From: Desulfococcaceae bacterium
Lineage (GTDB): Bacteria > Desulfobacterota > Desulfobacteria > Desulfobacterales > Desulfosalsimonadaceae
Direction of reading: 5' to 3'
Length of the DNA: 47,710 bases
Assembly: GCA_030145385.1 (NCBI GenBank)
Contig: JAQYVU010000029.1
Coordinates: 1 to 47,710, forward strand
Shown: piece after piece, positions 30,135 through 42,443 of the stretch
Position numbering within the stretch: the stretch's first letter is position 1
How the letters are laid out: each line of letters opens with the position of its first letter
Translations under genes and position numbers: made by a program
The notes under the pieces: generated by a model
The model's input: the letters and a program-made list of their open reading frames with translations, nothing else
Told to the model about the DNA's origin: nothing
The model's database searches: none

Positions 30135-30824
30135 TTGTCATATCTCCCTGACGACCTGCTCATGCTCTCCGCATTACAACACCTGCTGTTTTGCGAGCGG
30201 CAGTGTGCCCTGATTCATATTGAACAGCTTTGGTTTGAAAACCGGTTTACGGCTGAAGGGCGGGTGATGCATGATCGCGTTCATTCCAGCGGCAGGGAAT
30301 CCAGAGGGGCTGTCAGAATTGAATTCAGTGTGCCGATCCGTTCATTTACCTTGGGCATAACCGGTCAGGCCGATGTGGTGGAGTATCATTTAACTGATAT
30401 TCAAAACGTAAACGTGTTGAATGAGAATCTGGTGTTGCCGGTAAAGGGAAAACGCCAAAAATGCCGGCTGCCGTTTCCGGTGGAATACAAGCGAGGAAAG
30501 CCCAAAAAAGATAATTGTGACAAGGTTCAGCTGTGTGCTCAGGCAATTTGTCTTGAAGAAATGACCGGTATTTCCGTTCCTATTGGTGCGCTTTTTTACG
30601 GAAAAAACCGCCGGCGTCAGGAAGTTGTTTTTGATACGGCAATCCGGGAAGAAACAATTGATACGGCCAGAAGACTGCATGATCTTATTCGCTCAGGCCG
30701 CACACCCGCGCCGGTATATGCAAAAAAGTGCGATACCTGTTCCTTTTTTGATATCTGCATGCCCAAAGCGGTTACGGCAAAACGTTCCGTGGCCCGATAT
30801 ATTTCTGCAATGGTGAAAGATTGA
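30135..30824 (+). CDS. cas4: Cas4, RecB-like nuclease of spacer acquisition
   Basis: 229 residues with a TTG start and GGAG about 8 bases upstream. The [4Fe-4S] ligands are C22 (FCERQC) and CDTCSFFDIC near residue 197; RecB-type motifs GQADVVEY, FPVEYKRGK and QLCAQAICLEE are visible. Cas4 trims prespacers and selects PAM. The stop overlaps the TTG of cas1 by 4 bases. Confidence 0.95.
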   Translation: MSYLPDDLLMLSALQHLLFCERQCALIHIEQLWFENRFTAEGRVMHDRVHSSGRESRGAVRIEFSVPIRSFTLGITGQADVVEYHLTDIQNVNVLNENLVLPVKGKRQKCRLPFPVEYKRGKPKKDNCDKVQLCAQAICLEEMTGISVPIGALFYGKNRRRQEVVFDTAIREETIDTARRLHDLIRSGRTPAPVYAKKCDTCSFFDICMPKAVTAKRSVARYISAMVKD

Positions 30825-31852
30825 AAAAATTATTAAACACATTGTTTGTAACAACCCAGGGCGCCTATCTGTCAAAAGAAGGGGAAACGGTTCTGGTAAA
30901 GATTGAAAAAGAAGTCCGAATGCGGTTGCCGATCCATAATCTTGGCGGAATCGTGTGTTTCGGTAATGTAGCATGCAGCCCCTTTCTTCTCGGCATGTGC
31001 GCCCAACGGGATGTGACAGTGAGCTTTCTGACGGAATACGGACGATTTCTTGCCGCTGTCAGAGGCCCGGTTTCCGGCAATGTGCTGTTAAGAAGAGAAC
31101 AGTTCCGATGGGCGGACGATTTAGCAAAATCATCAACAATTGCAAGATCAATCCTTATCGGAAAATTTGCCAATTGCCGGGCAGTCGTTCAACGGGCATT
31201 AAGGGATCATGGGGAGAAAATTGATGCAGCAGAAGCTACCCGTGTTTCTGAGAAAATCAAAACATCACTGAAGCAGATGCAAACAGATTTGCCGCTGAAT
31301 ATGGTTCGGGGGATTGAAGGCGATACTGCTCGCGCATATTTTCATGCTTTTGATCACCTGATTGTTTCGCAAAAAGAAGATTTTACCTTTAACGGCAGAA
31401 ACAAGCGGCCGCCCACGGATAGGGTCAATTGTCTTCTTTCTTTTATCTATACCCTTGTAATGCATGATGTGCGTTCGGCAATAGAATCCGTCGGGCTTGA
31501 TCCGTCGGTTGGGTTTCTTCACCGGGACCGGCCCGGACGTCATGGTCTTGCCCTGGACTTGATGGAGGAATTCCGGCCTTTTATAGCAGACAGGCTGGCG
31601 TTATCTTTGATCAACCTTTCCCAGGTGTCAAAAAAAGGATTTAAAAAAACCGAAACAGGAGCGGTTCTGATGGATGATGATACGCGCAAAACACTTTTGG
31701 CAGCCTACCAAAAGCGTAAACAGGATGAAATTATGCATCCGTTCATTAAAGAAAAAATTCAGGTCGGGCTTGTCTTTTTTGTTCAGGCCTTGCTGTTTGC
31801 CCGCTATCTGCGAGGCGATTTAGACGGTTATCCCGCCTTTATTTGGAAATGA
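30821..31852 (+). CDS. cas1: Cas1 integrase, type I-C
   Basis: 343 residues, TTG start in an overlap TTGA with cas4. Catalytic residues: the Glu in RGIEGDTARAYFHAF, the His of GFLHRDRPGRHGLALDLMEEFRP and the Asp in the same motif. It inserts new spacers with Cas2. Intact. Same-start TTG in cas4 and cas1 suggests strong coupling of the pair. Ends 10 bases before cas2. Confidence 0.96.
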   Translation: MKKLLNTLFVTTQGAYLSKEGETVLVKIEKEVRMRLPIHNLGGIVCFGNVACSPFLLGMCAQRDVTVSFLTEYGRFLAAVRGPVSGNVLLRREQFRWADDLAKSSTIARSILIGKFANCRAVVQRALRDHGEKIDAAEATRVSEKIKTSLKQMQTDLPLNMVRGIEGDTARAYFHAFDHLIVSQKEDFTFNGRNKRPPTDRVNCLLSFIYTLVMHDVRSAIESVGLDPSVGFLHRDRPGRHGLALDLMEEFRPFIADRLALSLINLSQVSKKGFKKTETGAVLMDDDTRKTLLAAYQKRKQDEIMHPFIKEKIQVGLVFFVQALLFARYLRGDLDGYPAFIWK

Positions 31853-31862
31853 TGAGGATCAT

Positions 31863-32150
31863 ATGCTTGTTCTTGTGAGTTATGACGTGTCTGAAGAAAA
31901 AAAAGGCAAACGGCGTTTAAGGCGGGTTGCAAAAGCCTGCCAGGACTTCGGACAGAGGGTTCAGTATTCCGTGTTTGAGTGCATTGTTGATCCGGCACAA
32001 TGGACCGAGCTACGAAACCGACTGGTTTCGGAAATCGATCCCGAATATGACAGCCTGAGATTTTATTTTTTAGGATCAAAATGGAAGCGCCGCATAGAAC
32101 ATATCGGGGCAAAACCGGCGGTTGATATGGAAGGAACGCTGATTATCTGA
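31863..32150 (+). CDS. cas2: Cas2, spacer integration complex
   Basis: 95 residues starting MLVLVSYDVSEEKKGKRRLRRVA with the characteristic D8 after the first strand; ends GTLII. It dimerises between two Cas1 dimers. Last cas gene before the leader; ATG at 31863 has GAGGAT 5 bases upstream. Confidence 0.97.
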   Translation: MLVLVSYDVSEEKKGKRRLRRVAKACQDFGQRVQYSVFECIVDPAQWTELRNRLVSEIDPEYDSLRFYFLGSKWKRRIEHIGAKPAVDMEGTLII

Positions 32151-32334
32151 AATAAGTCCGCGAACCTTAAGATATCATAATTTTGCAGGGATGTTCGCAT
32201 TTGAATTTTTATTAACAGTATCAAAATATTATCGGTCACGTTGTTGTTAGAATTGAGCAGATGACAAAAAGAATCGATGATTCGCGTACGTGGATAATTA
32301 TTTACTTAAAAACAAAAGACTTAAAATATTAACA
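32151..32334 (+). promoter_or_regulatory. CRISPR leader
   Basis: The 184 bases between cas2 and the first repeat are AT-rich and non-coding. They begin with GTCCGCGAACC, a motif seen in type I-C leaders. A TTGAAT with an ATATTA about 18 bases downstream near 32200-32230 is a possible promoter. Polarity puts the newest spacers at 32367 and onward. This is positional inference. Confidence 0.7.
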
Positions 32335-35917
<3,583 letters not shown>

Positions 35918-35937
35918 GGGTTATATTCCCCATCTTT

Positions 35938-36168
35938 TATCAGGGGGTCGGACCGCGCTAATCTCTTTGATATCAGGCATCTTTCTCTAAAAATGGGGGT
36001 TTTGAGGGGCTATATCGCGCTTTTCAGCATCAAAACGGGCGATATAGGATTCCATTTCCTCACGGAGTCGAAAAATCCGGACCTTTTATCTGTTTGTTTG
36101 CTCTTACTGTCTTTTCCCTGTCTCCACCGATATTGTTCTTTTGGTGCCTGAAAAGATAAATTATTGCT
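35938..36168. repeat. Right copy of ~230-bp direct repeat flanking CRISPR-Cas
   Basis: Starts TATCAGGGGGTCGGACCGCG 21 bases after the last CRISPR repeat and is same-orientation to 22873-23103. On the minus strand it reads KVRIFRLREEMESYIARFD, a coherent tail that is also kept in the left copy; this could be the end of a mobile-element protein. Confidence 0.85.
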
Positions 36169-36189
36169 AATATTTTCATCACTAATTAA

Positions 36190-36256
36190 TTTGCGGATCA
36201 TTTTTTTGGAAAAGTGATCCGCAAAATTTTTTGTTGCTAAAAAGTGATCCGCAAAA
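36190..36256. repeat. Three TGATCCGCAAAA motifs (one inverted)
   Basis: TTTGCGGATCA at 36190-36200 faces GTGATCCGCAAAA at 36214-36226, and the same direct motif recurs at 36244-36256. One direct and one inverted pair can form a hairpin. Repeated end motifs of this kind occur at the ends of IS21-type elements, so this may be an IS remnant; the family assignment is inference. Confidence 0.5.
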
Positions 36257-36423
36257 CTCGGGTTATTTGAGCGTGAATCTTTATGTGGTGTGGGTTCTTT
36301 CGAAATATACTATATACAGGAAAAGAGTAAATCTGGAAATGGAGGCGCTCTATCTGAAAGTTTGAGCGTAATAAAAAGAGTGATGACTAAAAATTGATAG
36401 AAATCATTTAGATAACATTTATA

Positions 36424-36456
36424 TTGCACGATAACTTTTATAATGTTATTGTGCAA
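36424..36456 (+). promoter_or_regulatory. Operator and -10 of the AbiE-like pair
   Basis: TTGCACGATAAC (36424-36435) and GTTATTGTGCAA (36445-36456) match as inverted arms with one mismatch. The nine-base loop contains a perfect TATAAT (36439-36444). A repressor bound here would cover the promoter. The expected start of transcription is about 22-28 bases before the preferred ATG at 36478. Confidence 0.6.
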
Positions 36457-36477
36457 AAAAAAGTTATCGTTCTTATT

Positions 36478-37467
36478 ATGGAAAATTTAGCCCAACAATT
36501 TACAGCATACATTTCTAAAGTGGCTGGTCTGCCTGCCACCTGGGGTACAGTTGTGCCTCGGGCATTGCCTCAATATTTAAGCCAGCAATATGCCTTGCGG
36601 GAAGTTATTGTCGGTGGCCGCGCTTTTCTGGGCATCCTGCTCAAGGATGCCCAGAATTTCCGCCCGGCTGTATTTGAAAAGCATCTGCGGCAGATTATGC
36701 GAAATGATATATCTTTGGATGCGTATTGTCTGGTTGCTTCTGAGCTGCCGGGATATACCCGTCGTCGCCTGGTCGAGCGGCAAATCCCTTTCGTAGTTCC
36801 CGGGCAACAAATGTATTGGCCGGAATTAGGGGTCGCCGCGCAAGCCAGAAAAACAGCAAGAACTTTTGTCAAACCTGAAACGCTTACGCCTGCGGCACAG
36901 GCGGTTCTGATCTATGCGTTAAACGGCAATATAAAAGCACCGGTCACGCCCAAGGCGCTGGCCGATCAACTTAGTTACGCCGGTATGTCCATGACCCGGG
37001 TGCTGGATGAGATCGAAGCCCGTGGTTTGGGCCGGGTAAGCCGTGAAGGTCGTGAGCGGTTGCTTGATTTCGGCAAAGACCGGCGCATCCTGTGGCAGGA
37101 AGCCTTGCCGTATCTGCGTACTCCAGTGCGTAAAACAGTCCGCATAAAAGAGGAACTGTTATCCCCGGACCTGCAAATTAAGGCGGGAGAAACCGCATTG
37201 GCGGAACGGAGCATGCTGGTCCCCCCAAGGGAACCGGTCTATGCGTTGGGCCGACGCAACTGGAAAAAACTCGTTAAAAGGGTCGAGCAAATTCCCGTGG
37301 AAGACGTGGGGACCTGCCGCATTCAGTTGTGGCGTTATGACCCGGCACTGTTTCTCAAAAACGGTCCCGTTGATCCTTTTTCTCTCTATCTCAGCTTGCA
37401 GGATGAAGAAGATGAACGTTTGGAAATGGCTTTAGGGGAAATGATGGAGAAAACAGTATGGTTGTAG
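36478..37467 (+). CDS. AbiEi-like antitoxin / HTH protein of a type IV TA pair
   Basis: 329 residues from ATG 36478 (an ATG at 36424 lies inside the operator and is unlikely). The N-terminus MENLAQQFTAYISKVAG and WGTVVPRALPQYLSQQYALREV suggest a Rep-like/winged-helix domain, with a second winged-helix feature KALADQLSYAGMSMTRVLDEIEARGLGRV (about 166-195), which is HTH-like. The C-terminal half is a compact domain as in AbiEi-type antitoxins. Assignment rests on its overlap by 10 bases with a nucleotidyltransferase-toxin gene and on the operator. The family match is not certain. Confidence 0.6.
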   Translation: MENLAQQFTAYISKVAGLPATWGTVVPRALPQYLSQQYALREVIVGGRAFLGILLKDAQNFRPAVFEKHLRQIMRNDISLDAYCLVASELPGYTRRRLVERQIPFVVPGQQMYWPELGVAAQARKTARTFVKPETLTPAAQAVLIYALNGNIKAPVTPKALADQLSYAGMSMTRVLDEIEARGLGRVSREGRERLLDFGKDRRILWQEALPYLRTPVRKTVRIKEELLSPDLQIKAGETALAERSMLVPPREPVYALGRRNWKKLVKRVEQIPVEDVGTCRIQLWRYDPALFLKNGPVDPFSLYLSLQDEEDERLEMALGEMMEKTVWL

Positions 37468-38228
37468 GCCTGGGTAAATTTGCCGCCCACTTTGCCGGTT
37501 ACCAGGATCGCTACATTCTGATCGGTGGTGCAGCGGCCTGGCTGGTGCTGGATGACGCGGGAATTGCACCTCGCGCGACAAAGGACCTGGATATCGTCCT
37601 TTGCCTTGAAGCCCTGGACCCGGATTTCGGGAACGCCTTTTGGGAATTCATCAAGGCCGGTGAATATAAATTTCAGGAACAAAGTGATGGTGCAAAAAGC
37701 TTTTATCGTTTCCGGAAACCGGCACAACCCGGCTATCCGGTCATGCTGGAGCTGTTCTCACGGGTGCCTGACATATCAATTCTCGGAGAAGACAGCCAGC
37801 TGACGCCGATTCCCATTGGTGAAGATGTTTCAAGCCTATCGGCTATTTTAATGGATGAGAACTATTATGACTTTATTCATCAGCACAAACGGGAGATCGG
37901 TGGCGTCTCCATCGTCGGTGAAGAATGCCTGATCCCGTTAAAAGCCCGGGCATGGCTGGACTTGACGAAACGAAAGAAAAACGGCGAACACGTTGACAGC
38001 AGAGATATCCGAAAACATCGGACCGATGTATTGCGCCTGTATCAGATCTTACCGCCAGATTTAGAAATTGAGTTGGCCCGGCCGATCCAGGATGATGTGC
38101 GCGAATTCCTGGAATCCGTTGCGCCTGAGATGGACAGGAGCTTATTGAAAAATATTGGCATACAAGGTGTTGGTGTGGCGGATGTGGTTCAAACGCTAAA
38201 GTCCGTATATGGAATTGCCGATAGATAA
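37458..38228 (+). CDS. AbiEii-type nucleotidyltransferase toxin
   Basis: 256 residues. RYILIGGAAAWLVLDD (residues 18-33) with ATKDLDIVL (40-48) gives the GG...DxD nucleotidyltransferase core (D43, D45). The later IPLKARAWLDLTKRKKNG and DSRDIRKHRTDV segments fit AbiEii/AbiGii toxins, which transfer nucleotides to tRNA or proteins and stop growth on phage attack. It overlaps the upstream gene by 10 bases, the usual antitoxin-toxin order. No promoter of its own seen. Confidence 0.72.
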   Translation: MVVGLGKFAAHFAGYQDRYILIGGAAAWLVLDDAGIAPRATKDLDIVLCLEALDPDFGNAFWEFIKAGEYKFQEQSDGAKSFYRFRKPAQPGYPVMLELFSRVPDISILGEDSQLTPIPIGEDVSSLSAILMDENYYDFIHQHKREIGGVSIVGEECLIPLKARAWLDLTKRKKNGEHVDSRDIRKHRTDVLRLYQILPPDLEIELARPIQDDVREFLESVAPEMDRSLLKNIGIQGVGVADVVQTLKSVYGIADR

Positions 38229-38239
38229 AGAAGATGCCT

Positions 38240-38365
38240 ATGAGTGAAAAACAAACTGTCTTTAAAACGCTGTGCAAAGAACTCCGAAGCGCTCACTATT
38301 TAACTCCGAGAATATTGACGGGGTTATTTCAGCGTTTATCTGGAGGAGAGATAATGAAAAGCTAA
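38240..38365 (+). CDS. Possible 41-residue small protein
   Basis: ATG at 38240 (an in-frame ATG lies 6 bases earlier) reads MSEKQTVFKTLCKELRSAHY and ends GGEIMKS. It follows the toxin gene by 11 bases. No family is recognised; it may be a remnant of a larger gene. Low support. Confidence 0.25.
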   Translation: MSEKQTVFKTLCKELRSAHYLTPRILTGLFQRLSGGEIMKS

Positions 38366-38416
38366 GCATCAAAATTTTATCGTGTGTGGGGTATGAAATT
38401 TTAAGGCATAAAAAAA

Positions 38417-38566
38417 GATGAAATCGTAAAAAGTAGCTCGGATGGCAAAGTAAAAAATCCATATACAAGGCGTAGTGGTTTTTCAGGCTCAAGATAATAC
38501 ATGTAGTATATTGAGAGACTGAAAAACCGTTACAACGCAGTAGATGGGACTTTTTACGAAGCCATC
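38417..38566. mobile_element. MITE-like element with GTAAAAAGT ends
   Basis: Begins GATGAAATCGTAAAAAGTAGC and ends GGGACTTTTTACGAAGCCATC; the ends are inverted repeats and match those of 16175. Inside: ATACAAGGCGTAGTGG, GGTTTTTCAG / CTGAAAAACC, a central AATACATGTAGTAT and TACAACGCAG. About 150 bases, non-coding, adjacent to tRNA-Met. Confidence 0.75.
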
Positions 38567-38570
38567 AAAA

Positions 38571-38600
38571 AAAGGGTTACGAAATGAATCGTAACCCTTT
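38571..38600 (-). terminator. Terminator of tRNA-Met
   Basis: AAAGGGTTACG and CGTAACCCTTT form a perfect stem around ATTCATTT, followed on the minus strand by a T-run. It lies just past the tRNA 3' end. Confidence 0.75.
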
Positions 38601-38611
38601 ATATTATTTTG

Positions 38612-38688
<77 letters not shown>

Positions 38689-38726
38689 TCAAAGAATATT
38701 CTTATAGCTGTATTGTTGTGATGTTG

Positions 38727-39047
38727 TCAAGATGTTTTTGTGCTAATCAGTTTTTTAATTTTTTCAATTACCTCGTTATGGGACAGGGTGCCGTTTTGAC
38801 ATTGAATCAGAATATGTTTTTTGCGGCTTGTGTGGCCGGCCGTAATTTCAAAAGCTGATTTGGAAATCCCCGTTATCTTGGAAAGGTATTTAAGGCACAG
38901 CTTGTTGGCTGCCCCGTCAACCGGCGGGGCGGTCAGGCGAATCTTTAATGCATCATCATGCAGACCGACAATCGCGTTTTTAGAGGCTTTCGGCTGAACG
39001 TAAATTTTGAAACATACGCCGGTGTCGGTTTTTTTGATATCAAACAT
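38727..39047 (-). CDS. yggU: DUF167 (YggU) family protein
   Basis: 106 residues of the YggU/DUF167 family of unknown role. Core: VQPKASKNAIVG, LKIRLTAPPVDGAANKLCLKYLSKI, FEITAGHTSRKKHILI. Full length. Last gene of the minus-strand aminotransferase-hom-thrH group, 74 bases after thrH. Confidence 0.9.
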   Translation of the reverse strand: MFDIKKTDTGVCFKIYVQPKASKNAIVGLHDDALKIRLTAPPVDGAANKLCLKYLSKITGISKSAFEITAGHTSRKKHILIQCQNGTLSHNEVIEKIKKLISTKTS

Positions 39048-39059
39048 TTATAAAGCAGG

Positions 39060-39090
39060 TTGAAGGTAGAAGGTCAAAGGCTGAAGGAAA
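39060..39090. repeat. GAAGG(C)TGAAG type repeat
   Basis: GGTTGAAGGTAGAAGGTCAAAGGCTGAAGG between thrH and yggU shares its unit with 44850 and 2421. Short, non-coding. Confidence 0.5.
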
Positions 39091-39121
39091 GGATTGTAAG
39101 TCAATTCCTTGAGCCATAAGG

Positions 39122-39727
39122 TTACTTTGAAGTTGCTTTCGTGATCCATTCTTTTAACTGGCTGTAGTCATCGGTCGGCTGAATTTCCGGGAATTCTTCA
39201 ATAACATTTGCCGGCGGCCGGAATAAAAAGGATGCATCCGCTTCCTTGAGCATGTTAATATCGTTGTACGAGTCACCAAACGCCAGAACCTGGTAGCTCA
39301 GGTTTTTCATCGCCTGGATAACCTTTCGTTTGGCGTCTTGCTGTCTTAAGGTATAGCCGGAGATGGAGCCGTCGGGTTCAACGATCAGGGAGTGGCAAAG
39401 CAGTGTGGGCCGGCCCAGTTTTTCCATCAACGGGCTGGCAAATTCCACAAAAGTATCGGAGACGATGATGACCTGGTAATTCTCACGGATCCAGCTCAGG
39501 AATTCAACCGCCCCTTCCAGGGGATCAATCTTTTTAATGACTGCCTGGATGTCGCCCAGTTTCAGATTGTGCTCTTTCAGGATGCCGAGGCGTTTTTTCA
39601 TTAAAACATCATAATCAGAGATATCGCGCGTGGTCAGTCTGAGCTCTTCAATGCCGGTTTTTTTTGCCACATTAATCCAGATTTCAGGCACAAAGACGCC
39701 CTCAAGGTCTGAGCAGATGATATACAT
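39122..39727 (-). CDS. thrH: ThrH: phosphoserine phosphatase / homoserine phosphotransferase
   Basis: 201-residue HAD phosphatase of the ThrH type. The nucleophile region is SDLEGVFVPEIW (residues 6-17), motif II IIVSDTF (93-99) and motif III/IV LAFGDSYNDINMLKEADA. In Pseudomonas ThrH can move phosphate from phosphoserine to homoserine. Here it directly follows homoserine dehydrogenase, consistent with threonine synthesis. ThrB and ThrC are not in the window. Confidence 0.9.
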   Translation of the reverse strand: MYIICSDLEGVFVPEIWINVAKKTGIEELRLTTRDISDYDVLMKKRLGILKEHNLKLGDIQAVIKKIDPLEGAVEFLSWIRENYQVIIVSDTFVEFASPLMEKLGRPTLLCHSLIVEPDGSISGYTLRQQDAKRKVIQAMKNLSYQVLAFGDSYNDINMLKEADASFLFRPPANVIEEFPEIQPTDDYSQLKEWITKATSK

Positions 39728-39770
39728 AAAATTATCCTTGTTGATTTATTTCATTAAAGCGATTGTTGAA

Positions 39771-41078
39771 TTAATTGGACCCTTCAATTCTGATCAAAGA
39801 AGGCGCACCCGTAATAATGTCCAATGATGAAATTTTGGACAGGGCTTTTTGTATTTCAGCTTCCTTTGCCCGGTGAGTGAGCATGAAAATCGGAACCGCC
39901 CCGTTTAATTTCCGTTCCGTCTGATGGACTGATTTGATGCTGATGCCATGGTCGCCCAGAATCCCGGAGATTTTTGAAAGCACGCCCGGCTGATCAATGG
40001 CAGAAAATCTGACATAATAATAGGATGATATTTCATCAATCGGCTGGGTGGGTATTTTTTTGATTTTTTCCATCTGAAACGATAGCATGGGAACTCTTGT
40101 ATGGGTGCCGTATAGCAGGTCCCGGGCGATATCAATGGTATCGCTGATCGCGGCACTGGCTGTGGGCATCATCCCGGCACCATGACCGTAAAGCATCATG
40201 TCGCCGACCGCATCTCCGGAAATGGTCACGGCGTTTAATGACCCGTTGACATTGGACAAAGGGTTGGAAAACGGGATCATGGTCGGGTGAACCCTGGCAT
40301 CAATGGCATTTTTCGTAAATTTTGTTATGGCAAGCAGCTTGATTTTGTAGCCGCACTGGTTTGCAAACTCGATATCCGTGGCAGTGATATTTGTAATTCC
40401 TTCAACATAGATATCGTTGAGATTTATTTGTGTGCCATAGGCAATGGATGAAAGAATCGCCAGTTTGTGCGCTGTGTCAAATCCTTCAATATCTAATGTC
40501 GGATCCGCTTCGGCAAATCCTTCTGCCTGGGCTTCGGCCAATGCGTCTTCAAAGCAAACCCCTTCGTTGGTTATCTTGGATAAAATATAGTTGCATGTGC
40601 CGTTTAAGATTCCGGAAATGGAGGCAATGCGATTGCCGACCAGGCTTTCCCGTATGGTTTTAATGATCGGCATACACCCGCCGACACTGGGTTCAAACGC
40701 AATGGAAACACCTTTTTCGGCGGCTTTTGTAAAGAGCATGTTTCCGGAAGACGCAAGCAGCGCCTTGTTGGCGGTAACAATATGTTTCCCATTATCAATG
40801 GCTTTTAAAATGAGATCTTTGGCAATTGTTTCGCCGCCGATCATTTCAAGAACAATATCGATTTCCGGGTCATTGACCACTTCCAGAGGGTCCGCCGTGA
40901 GAACGCCGTCCGCAAAGTCGATACCGCGGTCTCTTTCAAGGTCAATGTCGGCTGCTTTTTTCAGTGTCAGCGCAGCCCCCAGCCTGGATGTGATCAGCTC
41001 CGCATTGTCATATATGATTTTTGCGATTCCGGTGCCGACGGTTCCCAAGCCAAGTATGCCGATTTTAATTTCTTTCAT
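39771..41078 (-). CDS. hom: Homoserine dehydrogenase with ACT domain
   Basis: 435 residues. NAD(P)-binding GILGLGTVGTGIA (residues 8-20), catalytic region FEPSVGGCMPIIKTIRE, NGTCNYILSKI, and GFAEADPTLDIEGFDTAHKL. The C-terminal ACT domain (about 350-430, SAIDQPGVLSKISGILGDHG) is the threonine-feedback site. Reduces aspartate-semialdehyde to homoserine. 30 bases after the aminotransferase stop, 43 before thrH start. Confidence 0.96.
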   Translation of the reverse strand: MKEIKIGILGLGTVGTGIAKIIYDNAELITSRLGAALTLKKAADIDLERDRGIDFADGVLTADPLEVVNDPEIDIVLEMIGGETIAKDLILKAIDNGKHIVTANKALLASSGNMLFTKAAEKGVSIAFEPSVGGCMPIIKTIRESLVGNRIASISGILNGTCNYILSKITNEGVCFEDALAEAQAEGFAEADPTLDIEGFDTAHKLAILSSIAYGTQINLNDIYVEGITNITATDIEFANQCGYKIKLLAITKFTKNAIDARVHPTMIPFSNPLSNVNGSLNAVTISGDAVGDMMLYGHGAGMMPTASAAISDTIDIARDLLYGTHTRVPMLSFQMEKIKKIPTQPIDEISSYYYVRFSAIDQPGVLSKISGILGDHGISIKSVHQTERKLNGAVPIFMLTHRAKEAEIQKALSKISSLDIITGAPSLIRIEGSN

Positions 41079-41108
41079 AAAAGTCTTTCCTTTATCGAAG
41101 GCCCCGCG

Positions 41109-42281
41109 TTACAAAATCTTTTTAATGCCCCTGACTGCCTGGTTGATGCGCATGTTGTTTTCAATCAGGGCAAACCTCACATACTCATCACCATAATCAC
41201 CAAAACCGACACCCGGAGAAACCGCAACTCCGGCTTCCCGGATCAGCATTTTGGAAAATTCTACAGAGCCCAGATCTATGTATTGTTCCGGAATTTTGGC
41301 CCAGACAAACATGGTGGCCTTCGGAGGCGTTATTTCCCAACCGGCACGGCTTAAACCATTGCACAGAGCGTCTCTCCTGCTTTTATACGTATCGCAGATT
41401 TCTGAAACACATTCCTGGGGGCCATTTAAAGCGATAATTGACGCAATCTGGATCGGCTGAAAAATACCATAGTCCAGATAGCTCTTGATCCGTCTTAACG
41501 CGCCAACCGTTTCCGCATTGCCCACACAGAATCCCACGCGCCAGCCGGCCATATTGTAACTTTTGGACAAGGAGAAAAATTCCACACCCACATCTTTGGC
41601 GCCTTTGGCCTGGAGGAAACTGGGCGGTTTGTATCCGTCAAAAACAATGTCTGCATAAGCAAAGTCATGGATGACTAAAATATCATGTTCTTTGGCAAAT
41701 GCGACTACCTTTTCAAAAAAATCCAGTTCCACGGTTACCGTGGTCGGGTTATGCGGAAAGCAGAGGATAAGCATTTTGGGTTTGGGCCAGCACTGTTTGG
41801 TGGTGGCGATCAGATTTTCAAAAAAATCCGTGTCCGGTCCCAGCGGCACATAACGGACATCTGCCCCGGAAATTATCGATGCATAGGGATGAATAGGATA
41901 GGTCGGGTTCGGGGACAAAACCACATCGCCCGGCCCGGTGGCAACCAGCATTAAATGGGAAATGCCTTCTTTGGCGCCGATGGTGACAATTGCTTCGTTT
42001 TCCGGATCAATATCAATGTCGTACCGCCGTTTGTACCAGTCCGCAATGGCCATTCTCAGTTTTCTGATTCCCATCGAGGCCGAATATCTGTGGTTATGAG
42101 GCTTTTGCGCTGCCTCTGTCAATTTATCGACGATGTGCTGGGGAGTACCTAAATCCGGGTTTCCCATTCCCAGATCCACGATATCTTCACCGGCATGCCG
42201 GGCATCCATTTTAATTTTGTTTACAGCAGCAAAAACATATTTTGGGAGTCGGTTCAGCCTTGCGAAAGATTTCATGTTCAA
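41109..42281 (-). CDS. PLP aminotransferase, alanine/aspartate type
   Basis: 390 residues of class I/II fold-type-I aminotransferases. [14 protein letters not shown] contains the PLP lysine; [28 protein letters not shown] and [11 protein letters not shown] are typical. Closest in style to AlaA/AlaC or LL-DAP aminotransferase families used with glutamate. Upstream of hom on the same strand, so it may supply or consume aspartate-family amines. The substrate is not settled by sequence. Divergent from purM. Confidence 0.88.
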   Translation of the reverse strand: MNMKSFARLNRLPKYVFAAVNKIKMDARHAGEDIVDLGMGNPDLGTPQHIVDKLTEAAQKPHNHRYSASMGIRKLRMAIADWYKRRYDIDIDPENEAIVTIGAKEGISHLMLVATGPGDVVLSPNPTYPIHPYASIISGADVRYVPLGPDTDFFENLIATTKQCWPKPKMLILCFPHNPTTVTVELDFFEKVVAFAKEHDILVIHDFAYADIVFDGYKPPSFLQAKGAKDVGVEFFSLSKSYNMAGWRVGFCVGNAETVGALRRIKSYLDYGIFQPIQIASIIALNGPQECVSEICDTYKSRRDALCNGLSRAGWEITPPKATMFVWAKIPEQYIDLGSVEFSKMLIREAGVAVSPGVGFGDYGDEYVRFALIENNMRINQAVRGIKKIL

Positions 42282-42443
42282 CCTCTTATCTGTTTACTTA
42301 TAGCTTATAATAAATAATGTTGTGTTTAATTACACCACTAAACTGTTTATGTCAAAAAAATTGTTTTGACTTTTAGAGCAAATTACGTTACCAAATCTAT
42401 TTTTTTAGTAAATGAAAAAATTAATTCAGGGCGAATATATCCA

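Noticed and set aside
36010-36201. 63-residue minus-strand ORF in the right direct repeat
   Set aside because: Not a complete gene: no ribosome site and the left copy lacks the same start. Treated as a possible remnant.
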